The translations under genes and the position numbers were made by a program. 64,000 nucleotides of DNA from Thioclava pacifica DSM 10166. GTDB taxonomy: Bacteria > Pseudomonadota > Alphaproteobacteria > Rhodobacterales > Rhodobacteraceae. Of this stretch, positions 1 through 8,700 are shown one piece after another. The notes beneath the pieces are model-generated. The model saw only the letters and a program-made list of their open reading frames with translations, was not told the origin of the DNA and did not search any database. The stretch is from positions 665,137-729,136 of the forward strand of contig NZ_AUND01000001.1 in NCBI RefSeq assembly GCF_000714535.1, read 5' to 3'. Numbering within the stretch: position 1 is the stretch's first letter; each line of letters begins with the position of its first letter.

Positions 1-1551
1 GAGGATTTTGGGCAGCGTTTCGGGCAGGTCTTCCGCAATCAATCCGGGGCCGAAGGCACGCGCCGCCTCGACGTGAAGCCAGGCGGCGGAACAGGCGGCG
101 TCGAAGGGGGAAAACCCGCGTGCCAGAAGGCCGGCGATGAGCCCGGCGAGGACATCGCCCGCGCCCGCCGTCGCAAGCCAGGGCGCGGCCCGCGCACCGG
201 TCGCGGAATGGAGGGCCGTTCGCCCGTCGGGCGTGGCGATCGTGGTATCCGGGCCCTTGAGCAGCACGGTGCAGCCTGCGCGGGCCGCGGCCTCTCGGGT
301 GGCGTCGAGCTTTGAATAGGCGGGGTGGTCTGGGTCGCCAAGCGCCTCGGCGAGATCGGGGAAGAGCGCGCGGAACTCGCCCGGATGCGGGGTGATCACG
401 CAGTGTTCGTGCAGCTGGCCGAACAGCAGTGCCGGGTCGTCGCGAAAGGCGGTGAGCGCATCGGCATCGAGCACGGTGGCGCGTTTGCCCCAAAGCGCGG
501 CTGGTACCATCTCTTGTGCGCGGGCCTGACCCAGACCGGGGCCGAGGCAGAGCGCGTTGAGCCGCGCATCGGCCAGCATCCCGCGCAGGCTGTAGCCATC
601 GGGCAAGGGGGTGAGCATCACCGCCGTCAGCTGGGCGGCGTTCTCGGCAAGCGCCGCTTGCGGGCAGGCCAGCGTCACCAGACCTGCACCGATCCTGAGC
701 GCCGCGCGCGCCGCCAGCCGGGCCGCGCCCCCTTTGCCGGTCCCGCCCGCGAGCACCAGCGCATGACCATGGCTGTATTTGTGGCCCGCGCGTTTCCTCA
801 GAAAATTGGACGGGCGGTCGATCAGCCGCGCCGCGTCGCGCGGGTCCGTTTGCGGCAGGCCGATATCGGCCACCAAGACCTCGCCGCTCATCGACGCGCC
901 GCCGCCGGGGCGATCCGCGCCCATGTCGGGATCAAGGTAATGGCCGCATTTCGCACGGTGGAAGGTGACGGTCAGATCGGCGGGAAAAGCGCCCTCGAGA
1001 TTGCGCCCGGAATCGGAGGAGATCCCGCTCGGGATATCGACGGCGACGAAATACGGGCGCGGGCCGGGCGGATTGGAAAAACGGCGCGGGTAGATCCCGC
1101 GCCAGGTCAGGGCGGTATCCTCGGGCATCGCGCGGGTCAGGCCGGTGCCGAACAGCGCGTCGATCACCAGCCCGCCCTCCATGTCGTCGATCCGATCCTC
1201 GATCGTGGCATCGTCCCAGGGGCGCACCGCGCCGATGGCGGCCCAGCGGTCGTGATTGGTCTTTGCGTCGGGGGGCAGCCGCGCGGGGTCGCCATAGGCG
1301 AAACAGCTCACCTTCCAGCCGCGTTCGGACAGCAGCCGCGCGACCACATAGCCGTCGCCGCCGTTATTGCCCGGTCCGCACAGGACAGCGGCCTCGGTGA
1401 CCGGCAGTTCGGGCCAGCGCGCTAAAATCGCTTCCACCACGCCCGAGCCGGCGCGCTCCATCAGCTCCAGCCCGGTAACGGAGCCGCTCTCGATCGCGGC
1501 CCGCTCGTGGGCGCGCATCTGTGCGGCGGTGAGAAGGATGTTGGGCGTCAT
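1..1551 (-). CDS. nnrDE: Bifunctional NAD(P)HX epimerase / ADP-dependent NAD(P)HX dehydratase (partial at left edge)
   Basis: Repairs hydrated NADH and NADPH: the N-terminal YjeF domain epimerises NAD(P)HX and the C-terminal ribokinase-like domain dehydrates the S form using ADP. The ATG is at 1551-1549 and 517 codons are visible. The N domain shows LMERAGSGVVEA and the nucleotide loop PGNNGGDGYVVARLL. The C domain shows GHALVLAGGTGKGG and the catalytic-site GAGDVLAG. The last visible residues, IAEDLPETLPKIL, resemble the usual C-terminus of the family, so only a few codons should be missing off the left edge. A decayed copy of the N domain lies immediately upstream (1609-2356). Confidence 0.93.
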   Translation of the reverse strand, partial: MTPNILLTAAQMRAHERAAIESGSVTGLELMERAGSGVVEAILARWPELPVTEAAVLCGPGNNGGDGYVVARLLSERGWKVSCFAYGDPARLPPDAKTNHDRWAAIGAVRPWDDATIEDRIDDMEGGLVIDALFGTGLTRAMPEDTALTWRGIYPRRFSNPPGPRPYFVAVDIPSGISSDSGRNLEGAFPADLTVTFHRAKCGHYLDPDMGADRPGGGASMSGEVLVADIGLPQTDPRDAARLIDRPSNFLRKRAGHKYSHGHALVLAGGTGKGGAARLAARAALRIGAGLVTLACPQAALAENAAQLTAVMLTPLPDGYSLRGMLADARLNALCLGPGLGQARAQEMVPAALWGKRATVLDADALTAFRDDPALLFGQLHEHCVITPHPGEFRALFPDLAEALGDPDHPAYSKLDATREAAARAGCTVLLKGPDTTIATPDGRTALHSATGARAAPWLATAGAGDVLAGLIAGLLARGFSPFDAACSAAWLHVEAARAFGPGLIAEDLPETLPKIL

Positions 1552-1608
1552 GGAGGTCCTTGATGTTGAAAGCGGGCCGAGTGTGCCGCTCTTTTCTGCA
1601 ATATAGAG

Positions 1609-2356
1609 TTAAAGGCCGATCGGCTCGTTGACCAGCTTGCTGCAATGACGGGGGCCCTCGGCAGCGAGATGGCCGGGTTTCGTGCTTTGAAAGGTTACGG
1701 TGAGATTGGCCGCGGCGCACCATGCGCGGCTGCCAGCGGCGGTTTCGGCACGGGGCGGGGCCAGGATCGCCCCACTAGCGGCATCAAGCCCCGAGAGGAT
1801 GTCGATGGCGGCGGTGGGCGGCCAACCAATCGCGATGCGTTCCGCGAGAGAGGGCAGGGCGCTGCCCGCGTCGCGGCTGTCGCAAAAGGCGCCCAGCCAT
1901 TTGCCGAACGCGGCGTTGGGGATCTGAGCCGTACCCTGCGGCGCGAAGGGAATCGGACGTTTGAGATCGCAGCCGAACAGCGCGTCGATTAGAAGCGACG
2001 GGCCTTCGGGCCTGTCCGCGTCGAGCGGCCGCGCCTGGTCCAGCGATCATGGTTGGACCGGGCATCGGGAGGCAGTCGGACGAGGTCTCCAGGGAGACAG
2101 GATGCAACCTGCCAGCCGCGCCTATGCAAGAGCCGCGCCACGACGTAGCCGATGCCGCAAGTGTTGCCTCGCCCGCAGAACACCACGGCGCTGCGGGGCG
2201 TTGTGGCGGGAGCGGCGAATTCCGGTCATTGCTCGAAGATTGCCTCGATCACGCCTTGCCCGGTGCGTTCCATGAGCGAGAGCCCGGTCACCCGGCCGCT
2301 CGCGATCGCCCCATTTCGCGCGCGCGGATCTGATCCGATGTCAGAATTTCCACCAT
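1609..2356 (-). pseudogene. Relic of a second NAD(P)HX epimerase (YjeF_N) domain
   Basis: No single frame is open, but reading the minus strand across frames gives the YjeF_N landmarks in the right order. These are a start MVEILTSDQIRARE at 2356, GRVTGLSLMERTGQGVIEA, then an in-frame TGA after IFEQ, then FCGRGNTCGIGYVVARLL (nucleotide loop with GNNGGDG eroded to GNTCGIG), ALFGCDLKRP, AIDILSGLDAASG, and TVTFQSTKPGHL ending EPIGL and a stop at 1609. There are at least two frameshifts, one early after IRARE and one after the GWQVASCLPGD segment. It ends 57 bases upstream of the nnrDE start in the same orientation. It looks like a tandem partial duplication or an ancestral separate nnrE that decayed. 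Confidence 0.8.
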
Positions 2357-2491
2357 CTCACGCCCGCTCGGTCTTAATTGTTTTCAATCTGCCGAAAATA
2401 TGTGCTTACTGCTCAAATCGAGGGCGCGGTTTTCGGTTTCCCGATCCGCCGCCGCGCCCTCTCAGCCTAGCCGATTGCGGCCCGGGGTTGA

Positions 2492-2878
<387 letters not shown>

Positions 2879-2947
2879 TCGTACAACTTCACGTCCGGAC
2901 CGGCGGGGTTCGGGCAAAATCCATGTTCAACGAAAGGGTATCGTGAC

Positions 2948-4357
2948 ATGAGCAGCATCAAGGACGCTGTCAAACTGATGAAGGACGAGGAGGTCGAATA
3001 TGTCGACGTCCGCTTTACCGATCCGCGTGGCAAGCTTCAGCACGTGACGCTGATGCACACCGAAGTCGATGAGGATTTCTTCGAAGAAGGCTTCATGTTC
3101 GACGGCTCGTCGATCGCCGGCTGGAAGTCGATCGACCAGTCCGACATGAAACTCATCCCGGATGCGTCCTCGGTCTACATTGACCCCTTCTACGCTGAAA
3201 AGACGATGTGCGTGCACTGCACCGTGGTCGAGCCCGACACCGGCGAGCCCTATGCCCGCGATCCGCGCGGCACCGCCGTGAAGGCCGAAGCCTATCTCAA
3301 GGCCTCGGGCATCGGTGACACCGCCTATTTCGGCCCCGAAGCCGAATTCTTCATCTTCGACGATGTCCGTTACTCGGTCACCCCGGAGAAGGTCTCCTAT
3401 CAGGTCGACGCCGAGAACGCGGCGTGGAACACCGATACCCCGATGGAAATGGGCAACCTTGCGCACCGTCCGGGTTACAAGGGCGGCTACTTCCCGGTGA
3501 ACCCGTCGGACGAGGGCCAGGACATCCGTTCGGAAATGCTCTCGACGATGAAGCGCATCGGCATGAAGGTCGACAAGCACCACCACGAAGTGGCGACCTG
3601 TCAGCACGAGCTGGGCATGATCTTCGGCACGCTCGTCGAGCAGGCCGACAACCTCCAGAAGTACAAATACGTGATCCACAACGTCGCGGCCGCCTATGGC
3701 AAGACCGTGACCTTCATGCCCAAGCCCATCAAGGGCGACAACGGTTCGGGCATGCACGTGAACATGTCGGTCTGGAAGGACGGCAAGCCGCTCTTCGCGG
3801 GCGACAAGTATGCTGACCTGTCGCAGGAAGCGCTGTACTTCATCGGCGGCATCCTGAAGCACGCGAAGACGCTCAACGCCTTCACCAACCCGTCGACCAA
3901 CTCCTACAAGCGTCTCATCCCGGGCTTCGAAGCTCCGGTTCTGCGCGCCTACTCGGCCCGCAACCGTTCGGGTTGTGTCCGTATTCCGTGGGCCGAGTCG
4001 CCCAAGGCCAAGCGTGTGGAAGCTCGCTTCCCCGATCCGTCGGCCAACCCCTACCTGTGCTTCGCGGCCCTGCTGATGGCTGGCCTCGACGGCATCAAGA
4101 ACAAGATCGACCCGGGCCCGTCCTCGGACAAGGACCTCTACGATCTGCCGCCGGAAGAACTGGCCGCGATCCCGACCGTTTGCGGCTCGCTGCGTGAAGC
4201 GCTCGAGAGCCTCGAGAAGGATCACGACTTCCTGCTGGCCGGCGACGTGTTCACCAAGGACCAGATCGAGGGCTACATGGCGCTCAAGTGGGACGAGGTT
4301 TACGCCTACGAGCACACGCCGCACCCGGTCGAGTACCAGATGTACTACTCCTGCTGA
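2948..4357 (+). CDS. glnA: Glutamine synthetase type I
   Basis: Cytosolic dodecamer that makes glutamine from glutamate, ammonia and ATP. It is 469 residues, the normal GSI-beta length. Visible signatures are FMFDGSSIAGW near residue 55, the glutamate/ATP loop KPIKGDNGSGMH, and the adenylylation loop DKDLYDLPPEE near residue 397, whose Tyr is the site used by GlnE. Activity is therefore probably set by reversible adenylylation signalled through the upstream PII protein. The gene ends 23 bases before a strong intrinsic terminator, so glnB-glnA forms a closed two-gene unit. Confidence 0.98.
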   Translation: MSSIKDAVKLMKDEEVEYVDVRFTDPRGKLQHVTLMHTEVDEDFFEEGFMFDGSSIAGWKSIDQSDMKLIPDASSVYIDPFYAEKTMCVHCTVVEPDTGEPYARDPRGTAVKAEAYLKASGIGDTAYFGPEAEFFIFDDVRYSVTPEKVSYQVDAENAAWNTDTPMEMGNLAHRPGYKGGYFPVNPSDEGQDIRSEMLSTMKRIGMKVDKHHHEVATCQHELGMIFGTLVEQADNLQKYKYVIHNVAAAYGKTVTFMPKPIKGDNGSGMHVNMSVWKDGKPLFAGDKYADLSQEALYFIGGILKHAKTLNAFTNPSTNSYKRLIPGFEAPVLRAYSARNRSGCVRIPWAESPKAKRVEARFPDPSANPYLCFAALLMAGLDGIKNKIDPGPSSDKDLYDLPPEELAAIPTVCGSLREALESLEKDHDFLLAGDVFTKDQIEGYMALKWDEVYAYEHTPHPVEYQMYYSC

Positions 4358-4380
4358 TCTCGGCGGAGCGAGTTACGGAA

Positions 4381-4406
4381 AGGGGCGCCTCTCAGGCGCC
4401 CCTTTT
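4381..4406 (+). terminator. Intrinsic terminator after glnA
   Basis: Perfect 10-base stem AGGGGCGCCT / AGGCGCCCCT with a CTC loop, followed by TTTT. Confidence 0.88.
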
Positions 4407-4592
4407 GCTTTGCGGGCTCGCGCACTTGACACAGAGGACGCGACCGCCCATCTCTCGGCCTTGGCTGCCGGATGCCAGCCGCCCGCGGGGGTGACCCATG
4501 GTGAAATCCGGATCACGACGGCTCTCCTTTCTCGGGGGCTCTTCGGCAATGCGGGCCCCGAAGCGGTGGATGATCCCCGTGGAGACCAAGAA

Positions 4593-5012
4593 ATGACTGT
4601 GAAGACGGTAAAAGAGGCGAAGGCGCAGGCGAAACGTCTGGCGGACGCCATGGCGCGTGCGGGCAATCCGGTCGCGCTGTCGAAAGCCTATGAACTCAAC
4701 GCTCAGGCGGCAGGGTATGCTGACTGGAACACGATGGCGGCGGCGCTCAAGCGTCCCGAGGCGCAGGGGCTTGCCCTGGGCGATACGGTGCGCGGGCGCT
4801 ATCTGGGCCATCCGGTCACCGGTCGCATCCATGCGCTGCGGCGCAAGGGTGCGGCGCATATCGATATCGAGATCGCGCTCGACGAACCTGTCGATGTCGT
4901 CGAAAGCAAGGCGTTTTCCTCGCTCAGGCGGCGGGTGCGCGCGACGATCGGGGCCGATGGGCGCTCGATCGGGCGGCGCTCGGATGGGGTCGCGCATCTC
5001 GAACTGGACTGA
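4593..5012 (+). CDS. Glyoxalase-superfamily (Glyoxalase_8-like) small protein
   Basis: A 139-residue protein whose first 60 residues (VKEAKAQAKRLADAMA ... SKAYELNAQAAGYADWNTMAAAL) match the short helical domain found in 'glyoxalase superfamily' proteins of Rhodobacterales. The remainder (LGDTVRGRYLGHPVTGRI ... IDIEIALDEPVDVVESKAF) looks like a small beta-rich domain. The ATG at 4593 is used because the domain begins there; the frame stays open further upstream but without similarity. No enzymatic metal ligands are evident, so catalytic activity is doubtful. It is a single-gene unit between two terminators, so it probably has its own promoter in 4410-4590. Confidence 0.6.
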   Translation: MTVKTVKEAKAQAKRLADAMARAGNPVALSKAYELNAQAAGYADWNTMAAALKRPEAQGLALGDTVRGRYLGHPVTGRIHALRRKGAAHIDIEIALDEPVDVVESKAFSSLRRRVRATIGADGRSIGRRSDGVAHLELD

Positions 5013-5017
5013 CGGAG

Positions 5018-5041
5018 AAGGGGCGCGAGAGCGCCCCTTTT
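5018..5041 (+). terminator. Intrinsic terminator after the Glyoxalase_8-like gene
   Basis: Stem AGGGGCGC / GCGCCCCT with a GAGA loop and a TTT tail, just after the stop codon at 5012. Confidence 0.85.
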
Positions 5042-5092
5042 GCTTTGTGCCAGAGACTGGCAGGATTGCCGGACGCAAACGATGGAGTGGCG

Positions 5093-5650
5093 ATGCGTTC
5101 GGAGAAGGACAAGATGCTTGCGGGCGAGCTCTACCGGGCTGAAGGGCCGGAGATCGCGGCCGATGTCGCCCGAGCGAGTGCCTGGATGGATCGCTTCAAT
5201 GCCTCGGTCGCGAGAAGCGCTGAGGACTGCCATGCGCTTCTGTCCGAGCTGTTTGCCGAAGTGGGCGCAGGCGCGCGGATCCGCCCGCCGTTTCACTGTG
5301 ATTACGGCAGCAATATCCGCCTTGGTGCGGGCGTGTTTCTCAATTTCGGCTGCGTGGTGCTCGATGTGGTCGAGGTGTCGATCGGGACGGGCACGCAGAT
5401 CGGCCCCGGCGTGCAGATCCTCACCGCCGATCATCCGCGCGATCCGGCGCAAAGACGGGCGGGGCTGGAGTTCGGTCGCCCGGTCCGGATCGGAGATAAT
5501 GTCTGGATCGGAGGCGGGGCGATCATCCTTCCAGGGGTGACGATTGGTGAAGATGCGATCATCGGCGCCAGCGCGGTGGTGACACGCGACGTGCCCGCGG
5601 GGGCGACAGTCGTCGGGAATCCGGCGCGCGCCGTGGCCTCGCGAGGCTGA
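5093..5650 (+). CDS. Sugar O-acetyltransferase (Maa/NodL/LacA family)
   Basis: Transfers acetyl from acetyl-CoA to a sugar hydroxyl; 185 residues. The start SEKDKMLAGELY is the typical N-terminal Mac domain of maltose and galactoside acetyltransferases. The C-terminal two thirds is a left-handed beta helix of hexapeptide repeats (IGTGTQIGPGVQIL ... IGDNVWIGGGAIILPGVTIGEDAIIGASAVVT) ending VVGNPARAV. The conserved catalytic-type His lies in ILTADHPRD. The ATG at 5093 follows GGAG and matches family starts; an open extension to 5045 has no support. The acceptor sugar cannot be inferred from context. Confidence 0.85.
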   Translation: MRSEKDKMLAGELYRAEGPEIAADVARASAWMDRFNASVARSAEDCHALLSELFAEVGAGARIRPPFHCDYGSNIRLGAGVFLNFGCVVLDVVEVSIGTGTQIGPGVQILTADHPRDPAQRRAGLEFGRPVRIGDNVWIGGGAIILPGVTIGEDAIIGASAVVTRDVPAGATVVGNPARAVASRG

Positions 5651-5742
5651 GTGCCGCCTGTGTACCGGTGGCATTTGCACAACTTGCCCCAGCGGCGGGG
5701 GCGCGGTAAGGAACGCGCAAGCACAGATGAGGAGGGCAGGTC

Positions 5743-6672
5743 ATGAGCCGAGCATTCGTATTCCCCGGTCAGGGCGCGCAGGTTATCGGGATGGGCAAGG
5801 CGCTGGCCGAGGCCTATCCGGCCGCCGCTGCGGTTTTCGCCGAGGTCGATGACGCGCTGGGAGAGGCGCTCTCCGCGCTGATCTGGGAGGGCGAGATCGA
5901 CGAGCTGACGCTCACCGCCAATGCCCAGCCCGCGCTGATGGCCACCTCGATCGCGGCGATGCGCGCGCTTGAAGCGGAAGGTTATGCGATCACGGATGCG
6001 GCTTTCGTTGCCGGTCACAGCCTTGGCGAATACTCCGCCCTGTGTGCGGCGGGCGCGCTGAGCCTGGCCGATACCGCGAAGCTGTTGCGCCTGCGGGGCA
6101 AGTCGATGCAAGACGCTGTGCCGGTGGGTGTGGGCGCGATGGCCGCGCTGCTCGGGCTCGATTTCGAGACGGCGGCGAAGGTTGCCGCCGAGGCGGCGCA
6201 GGGCGAGGTTTGCCAGGCGGCCAACGATAACGATCCGAGCCAGGTCGTGATCTCGGGGCATAAGGATGCGGTGGAGCGCGCGACCGTGCTCGCCAAGGAA
6301 GCCGGGGCCAAGCGTGCTGTGATGCTGCCAGTCTCGGCGCCGTTCCATTGCGCGCTGATGCAGCCTGCCGCCGATGCGATGGCCGAGGCGCTTGCCGCCA
6401 CGCAGATCAACGCGCCCGCCGTGCCGGTCGTCGCCAATGTGCGCGCCGAAGCGGTGAGCGATCCCGAAGAGATCCGCAAGCTGCTGGTCGAGCAGGTGAC
6501 CGGCTCGGTGCGCTGGCGCGAGAGCGTGGCCTGGATGGCCGGTCAGGGCGTGGACGAGATCTGGGAGATTGGCGCGGGCAAGGCGCTTTCGGGCATGATC
6601 CGCCGGATCGCCAAGGATGTGACCTGCCGCGCAATCGGAGCACCCGAGGATATCGCGGCGCTCAAAGGCTGA
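5743..6672 (+). CDS. fabD: Malonyl-CoA:ACP transacylase
   Basis: Loads malonyl groups onto acyl carrier protein for fatty acid elongation. It is 309 residues, the normal length. The nucleophile lies in GHSLGEYSA (Ser93), the conserved Arg in LLRLRGKSM, and the catalytic His in VSAPFHCALM. A clear ribosome site (gaggaggg) precedes the ATG. It is the first gene of a fab set continuing with fabG, acpP and fabF on the same strand. A hairpin-plus-GATATTT repeat separates it from fabG. Confidence 0.97.
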   Translation: MSRAFVFPGQGAQVIGMGKALAEAYPAAAAVFAEVDDALGEALSALIWEGEIDELTLTANAQPALMATSIAAMRALEAEGYAITDAAFVAGHSLGEYSALCAAGALSLADTAKLLRLRGKSMQDAVPVGVGAMAALLGLDFETAAKVAAEAAQGEVCQAANDNDPSQVVISGHKDAVERATVLAKEAGAKRAVMLPVSAPFHCALMQPAADAMAEALAATQINAPAVPVVANVRAEAVSDPEEIRKLLVEQVTGSVRWRESVAWMAGQGVDEIWEIGAGKALSGMIRRIAKDVTCRAIGAPEDIAALKG

Positions 6673-6691
6673 ACGACGCGGGCAGGGCAGG

Positions 6692-6741
6692 CCGGGGGAT
6701 CCTCCCCCGGACCCCCTGAGATATTTGGATCAAGAAGAAGG
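6692..6741 (+). repeat. 3'-end repeat element, copy a (hairpin plus GATATTTGGATCAAGAAGAAGG tail)
   Basis: Begins 20 bases after the fabD stop. It has a perfect 8-base stem CCGGGGGA / TCCCCCGG, then CCCCCTGAGATATTTGG and ATCAAGAAGAAGG. The tail recurs, with small changes, at 33726, 49699 and 63893, and a second tail type occurs at 42752 and 45701. It is oriented in the sense of the upstream gene. Confidence 0.75.
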
Positions 6742-6779
6742 GGCGCGGGTGGCGTCCCGGTACAATAAGGGGAAGCGGG

Positions 6780-7517
6780 ATGTTCGATCTGACGGGAAAA
6801 TGCGCGCTGGTGACCGGGGCGTCGGGAGGTATCGGGGCGGAGATCGCGCGGGCGCTGCATGCGGGGGGCGCGGTCGTTGCGCTTTCGGGCACGCGGGTCG
6901 AGCCGCTCGAGGCGCTGGCGGCCGAACTGGGCGAGGGGGCACATGTCTGCCCTGCAAACCTGAGTGATCCGGAATCGGTCGAGGCACTGCCGAAGGCGGC
7001 GCTGGCGGCGATGGGCGGCCTCGATATTCTTGTGAACAATGCGGGCATTACCCGCGATCAGCTGATGATGCGGATGTCGGATGAGGACTGGCAGTCGGTG
7101 ATCGATGTGAACCTGACGGCGGCCTTCCGCCTGATGCGCGGCGTGATGCGGCCGATGATGAAGGCGCGCTGGGGCCGGATTATCAACATCACCTCGATCG
7201 TTGGCCAGACCGGCAATCCCGGGCAGGTGAACTATGCCGCAGCGAAGGCGGGGCTGGTCGGTGCGTCGAAATCTCTCGCGCAGGAAGTGGCGAGCCGCGG
7301 CGTGACGGTGAACTGCGTCGCGCCCGGCTTCATCCAGACCGCGATGACCGACAAGCTCTCGGACGACCAGAAAACGGCGCTGATGGGCAATATCCCGGCG
7401 GGCCGCATGGGCACGCCCGAGGAGATCGCGGCTGCCGTGCGTTACCTCGCAAGCCCCGAGGCCGGTTACGTGACCGGCGCGGTGCTGCACGTCAACGGCG
7501 GCATGGCGATGGTCTGA
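6780..7517 (+). CDS. fabG: 3-oxoacyl-ACP reductase
   Basis: NADPH-dependent reduction of 3-oxoacyl-ACP, the first reductive step of the fatty acid cycle. It is 245 residues. The SDR dinucleotide motif TGASGGIG is at 12-19, NNAG at 86-89, and the catalytic set Ser139, Tyr152 and Lys156 lies in ITSIVGQTGNPGQVNYAAAKAG. It ends with the GG..MV motif typical of FabG. It is located between fabD and acpP as in many bacteria. Confidence 0.97.
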   Translation: MFDLTGKCALVTGASGGIGAEIARALHAGGAVVALSGTRVEPLEALAAELGEGAHVCPANLSDPESVEALPKAALAAMGGLDILVNNAGITRDQLMMRMSDEDWQSVIDVNLTAAFRLMRGVMRPMMKARWGRIINITSIVGQTGNPGQVNYAAAKAGLVGASKSLAQEVASRGVTVNCVAPGFIQTAMTDKLSDDQKTALMGNIPAGRMGTPEEIAAAVRYLASPEAGYVTGAVLHVNGGMAMV

Positions 7518-7731
7518 CGCTATTTTGACCCCACGGCAAGTTCCGCTTTGTTATGCTAGAGAAACGGCTTGCCATGCGTCACAGCAGTCGCTATGAGCGC
7601 AGCAGATGAGCCGGGCGCATGCGCCGCGGTTCCGATTGCGGTCTTGGGGTTGCACCCGGGCGCGCGGGTTGAGACGCTCGAACGAGCAAGCAGGAACGGG
7701 CCAGTAGCCCTATAAACTTTGAGGAATTGAC

Positions 7732-7965
7732 ATGAGCGACATCGCTGATCGCGTGAAGAAGATCGTCGTGGAGCATCTCGGCGTGGAAGAGGACAAGGTG
7801 ACCGAGAGCGCCTCGTTCATCGACGACCTGGGCGCCGACAGCCTCGACACCGTCGAGCTGGTCATGGCCTTCGAAGAAGAATTCGGCATCGAGATCCCCG
7901 ATGACGCCGCCGAGAACATCCAGACCGTCGGCGATGCGGTGAAATTCATCTCGGAAGCCGCGTAA
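7732..7965 (+). CDS. acpP: Acyl carrier protein
   Basis: Small acidic carrier of the growing acyl chain, 77 residues. The phosphopantetheine attachment site is Ser37 in [13 protein letters not shown]. The leader from 7518 to 7731 is long (214 bases) and probably carries its own promoter, as is common for this highly expressed gene. An intrinsic terminator follows at 7990. Confidence 0.98.
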   Translation: MSDIADRVKKIVVEHLGVEEDKVTESASFIDDLGADSLDTVELVMAFEEEFGIEIPDDAAENIQTVGDAVKFISEAA

Positions 7966-7989
7966 GCCTTTCGAGACAGAGTTAGCGAG

Positions 7990-8019
7990 CGGCGCTTCGG
8001 GCAACCGGGGCGCCGTTTT
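7990..8019 (+). terminator. Intrinsic terminator after acpP
   Basis: CGGCGC / GCGCCG outer stem with an inner CGG-GCAA-CCG hairpin, followed by TTTTGCTTTT. It lies just upstream of thpR, so acpP transcripts may partly stop here. Confidence 0.7.
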
Positions 8020-8049
8020 GCTTTTGCGGCTGTTGGCGGAGAGAGGCGG

Positions 8050-8607
8050 ATGCGGATTTTCGTGGCAATCGAACTGCCCGAGGCGATTTGCGAGGCGATC
8101 GGTGTCTTGCAGATGGAGTTGGGCGCGGGCCGCATCGTGCAGCCTGACAACCTGCATCTGACACTGGCGTTTCTGGGCGAAATCGAACCGTTCGAGGCCG
8201 AGCAGCTTCACGAAGCCCTGGAAGAGGTCGACTGGGGGCCGGGGCCGGAGGTGGCCTTGGCGGGGCTCGAAGTTTTCGGCTCGGCGGAGCGGCCCGAAGC
8301 ACTGGTGCTGAGTGCGCGCCCCGATGCCGAACTGGCGCGCTGGCATAGTGCGGTAATGGGGGCTGCGCGTGGGGTTGGGCTGGTGCTCGCGCGGCGTCGG
8401 TTCCGACCGCATGTGACCTTGGCGCGGTTTCGCAAGGGCGCGGGCCCCGGTGAGCTTGCGCGGCTGGGGCAGTTTCTGAGCGCGCAGGGCGATGTGGCGC
8501 TGGCACCGTTTCATGCGGGGCGGCTGGCGATGGTGCGCTCGACGCTCGGACATGGTGCGCCCCGCCATGAGAGCCTTGCCTATTACGGACCAGACGCGCA
8601 GATGTGA
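8050..8607 (+). CDS. thpR: RNA 2',3'-cyclic phosphodiesterase (ThpR/LigT)
   Basis: 2H phosphoesterase that opens 2',3'-cyclic phosphate ends of RNA. It is 185 residues. Both H-x-T-x motifs are present: HLTL at 36-39 and HVTL at 121-124, the latter in FRPHVTLARF. The start MRIFVAIELP is characteristic. It sits between acpP and a diguanylate cyclase, inside what is otherwise a fatty acid synthesis block; no functional link is known to me. Confidence 0.92.
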   Translation: MRIFVAIELPEAICEAIGVLQMELGAGRIVQPDNLHLTLAFLGEIEPFEAEQLHEALEEVDWGPGPEVALAGLEVFGSAERPEALVLSARPDAELARWHSAVMGAARGVGLVLARRRFRPHVTLARFRKGAGPGELARLGQFLSAQGDVALAPFHAGRLAMVRSTLGHGAPRHESLAYYGPDAQM

Positions 8608-8700
8608 CCCCAATGCCGGCGCGGGCGGACTGTCCTTAATTTTTAATTAAGGATTGGCTGGAAATTTAGCTGTAGGATTTCAAGCCAGCTCCCGTGGAGG

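Noticed and set aside
325..1425. 366-codon plus-strand frame over the nnrDE gene
   Set aside because: Shadow of nnrDE; His/Gln/Arg-rich composition and no motifs, while the minus strand carries the complete YjeF signatures.
2927..4324. Long open frame on the minus strand (about 465 codons) opposite glnA
   Set aside because: glnA on the plus strand is full length with all signatures; the opposite frame is the usual long shadow of a GC-rich, codon-biased gene and has no family resemblance.
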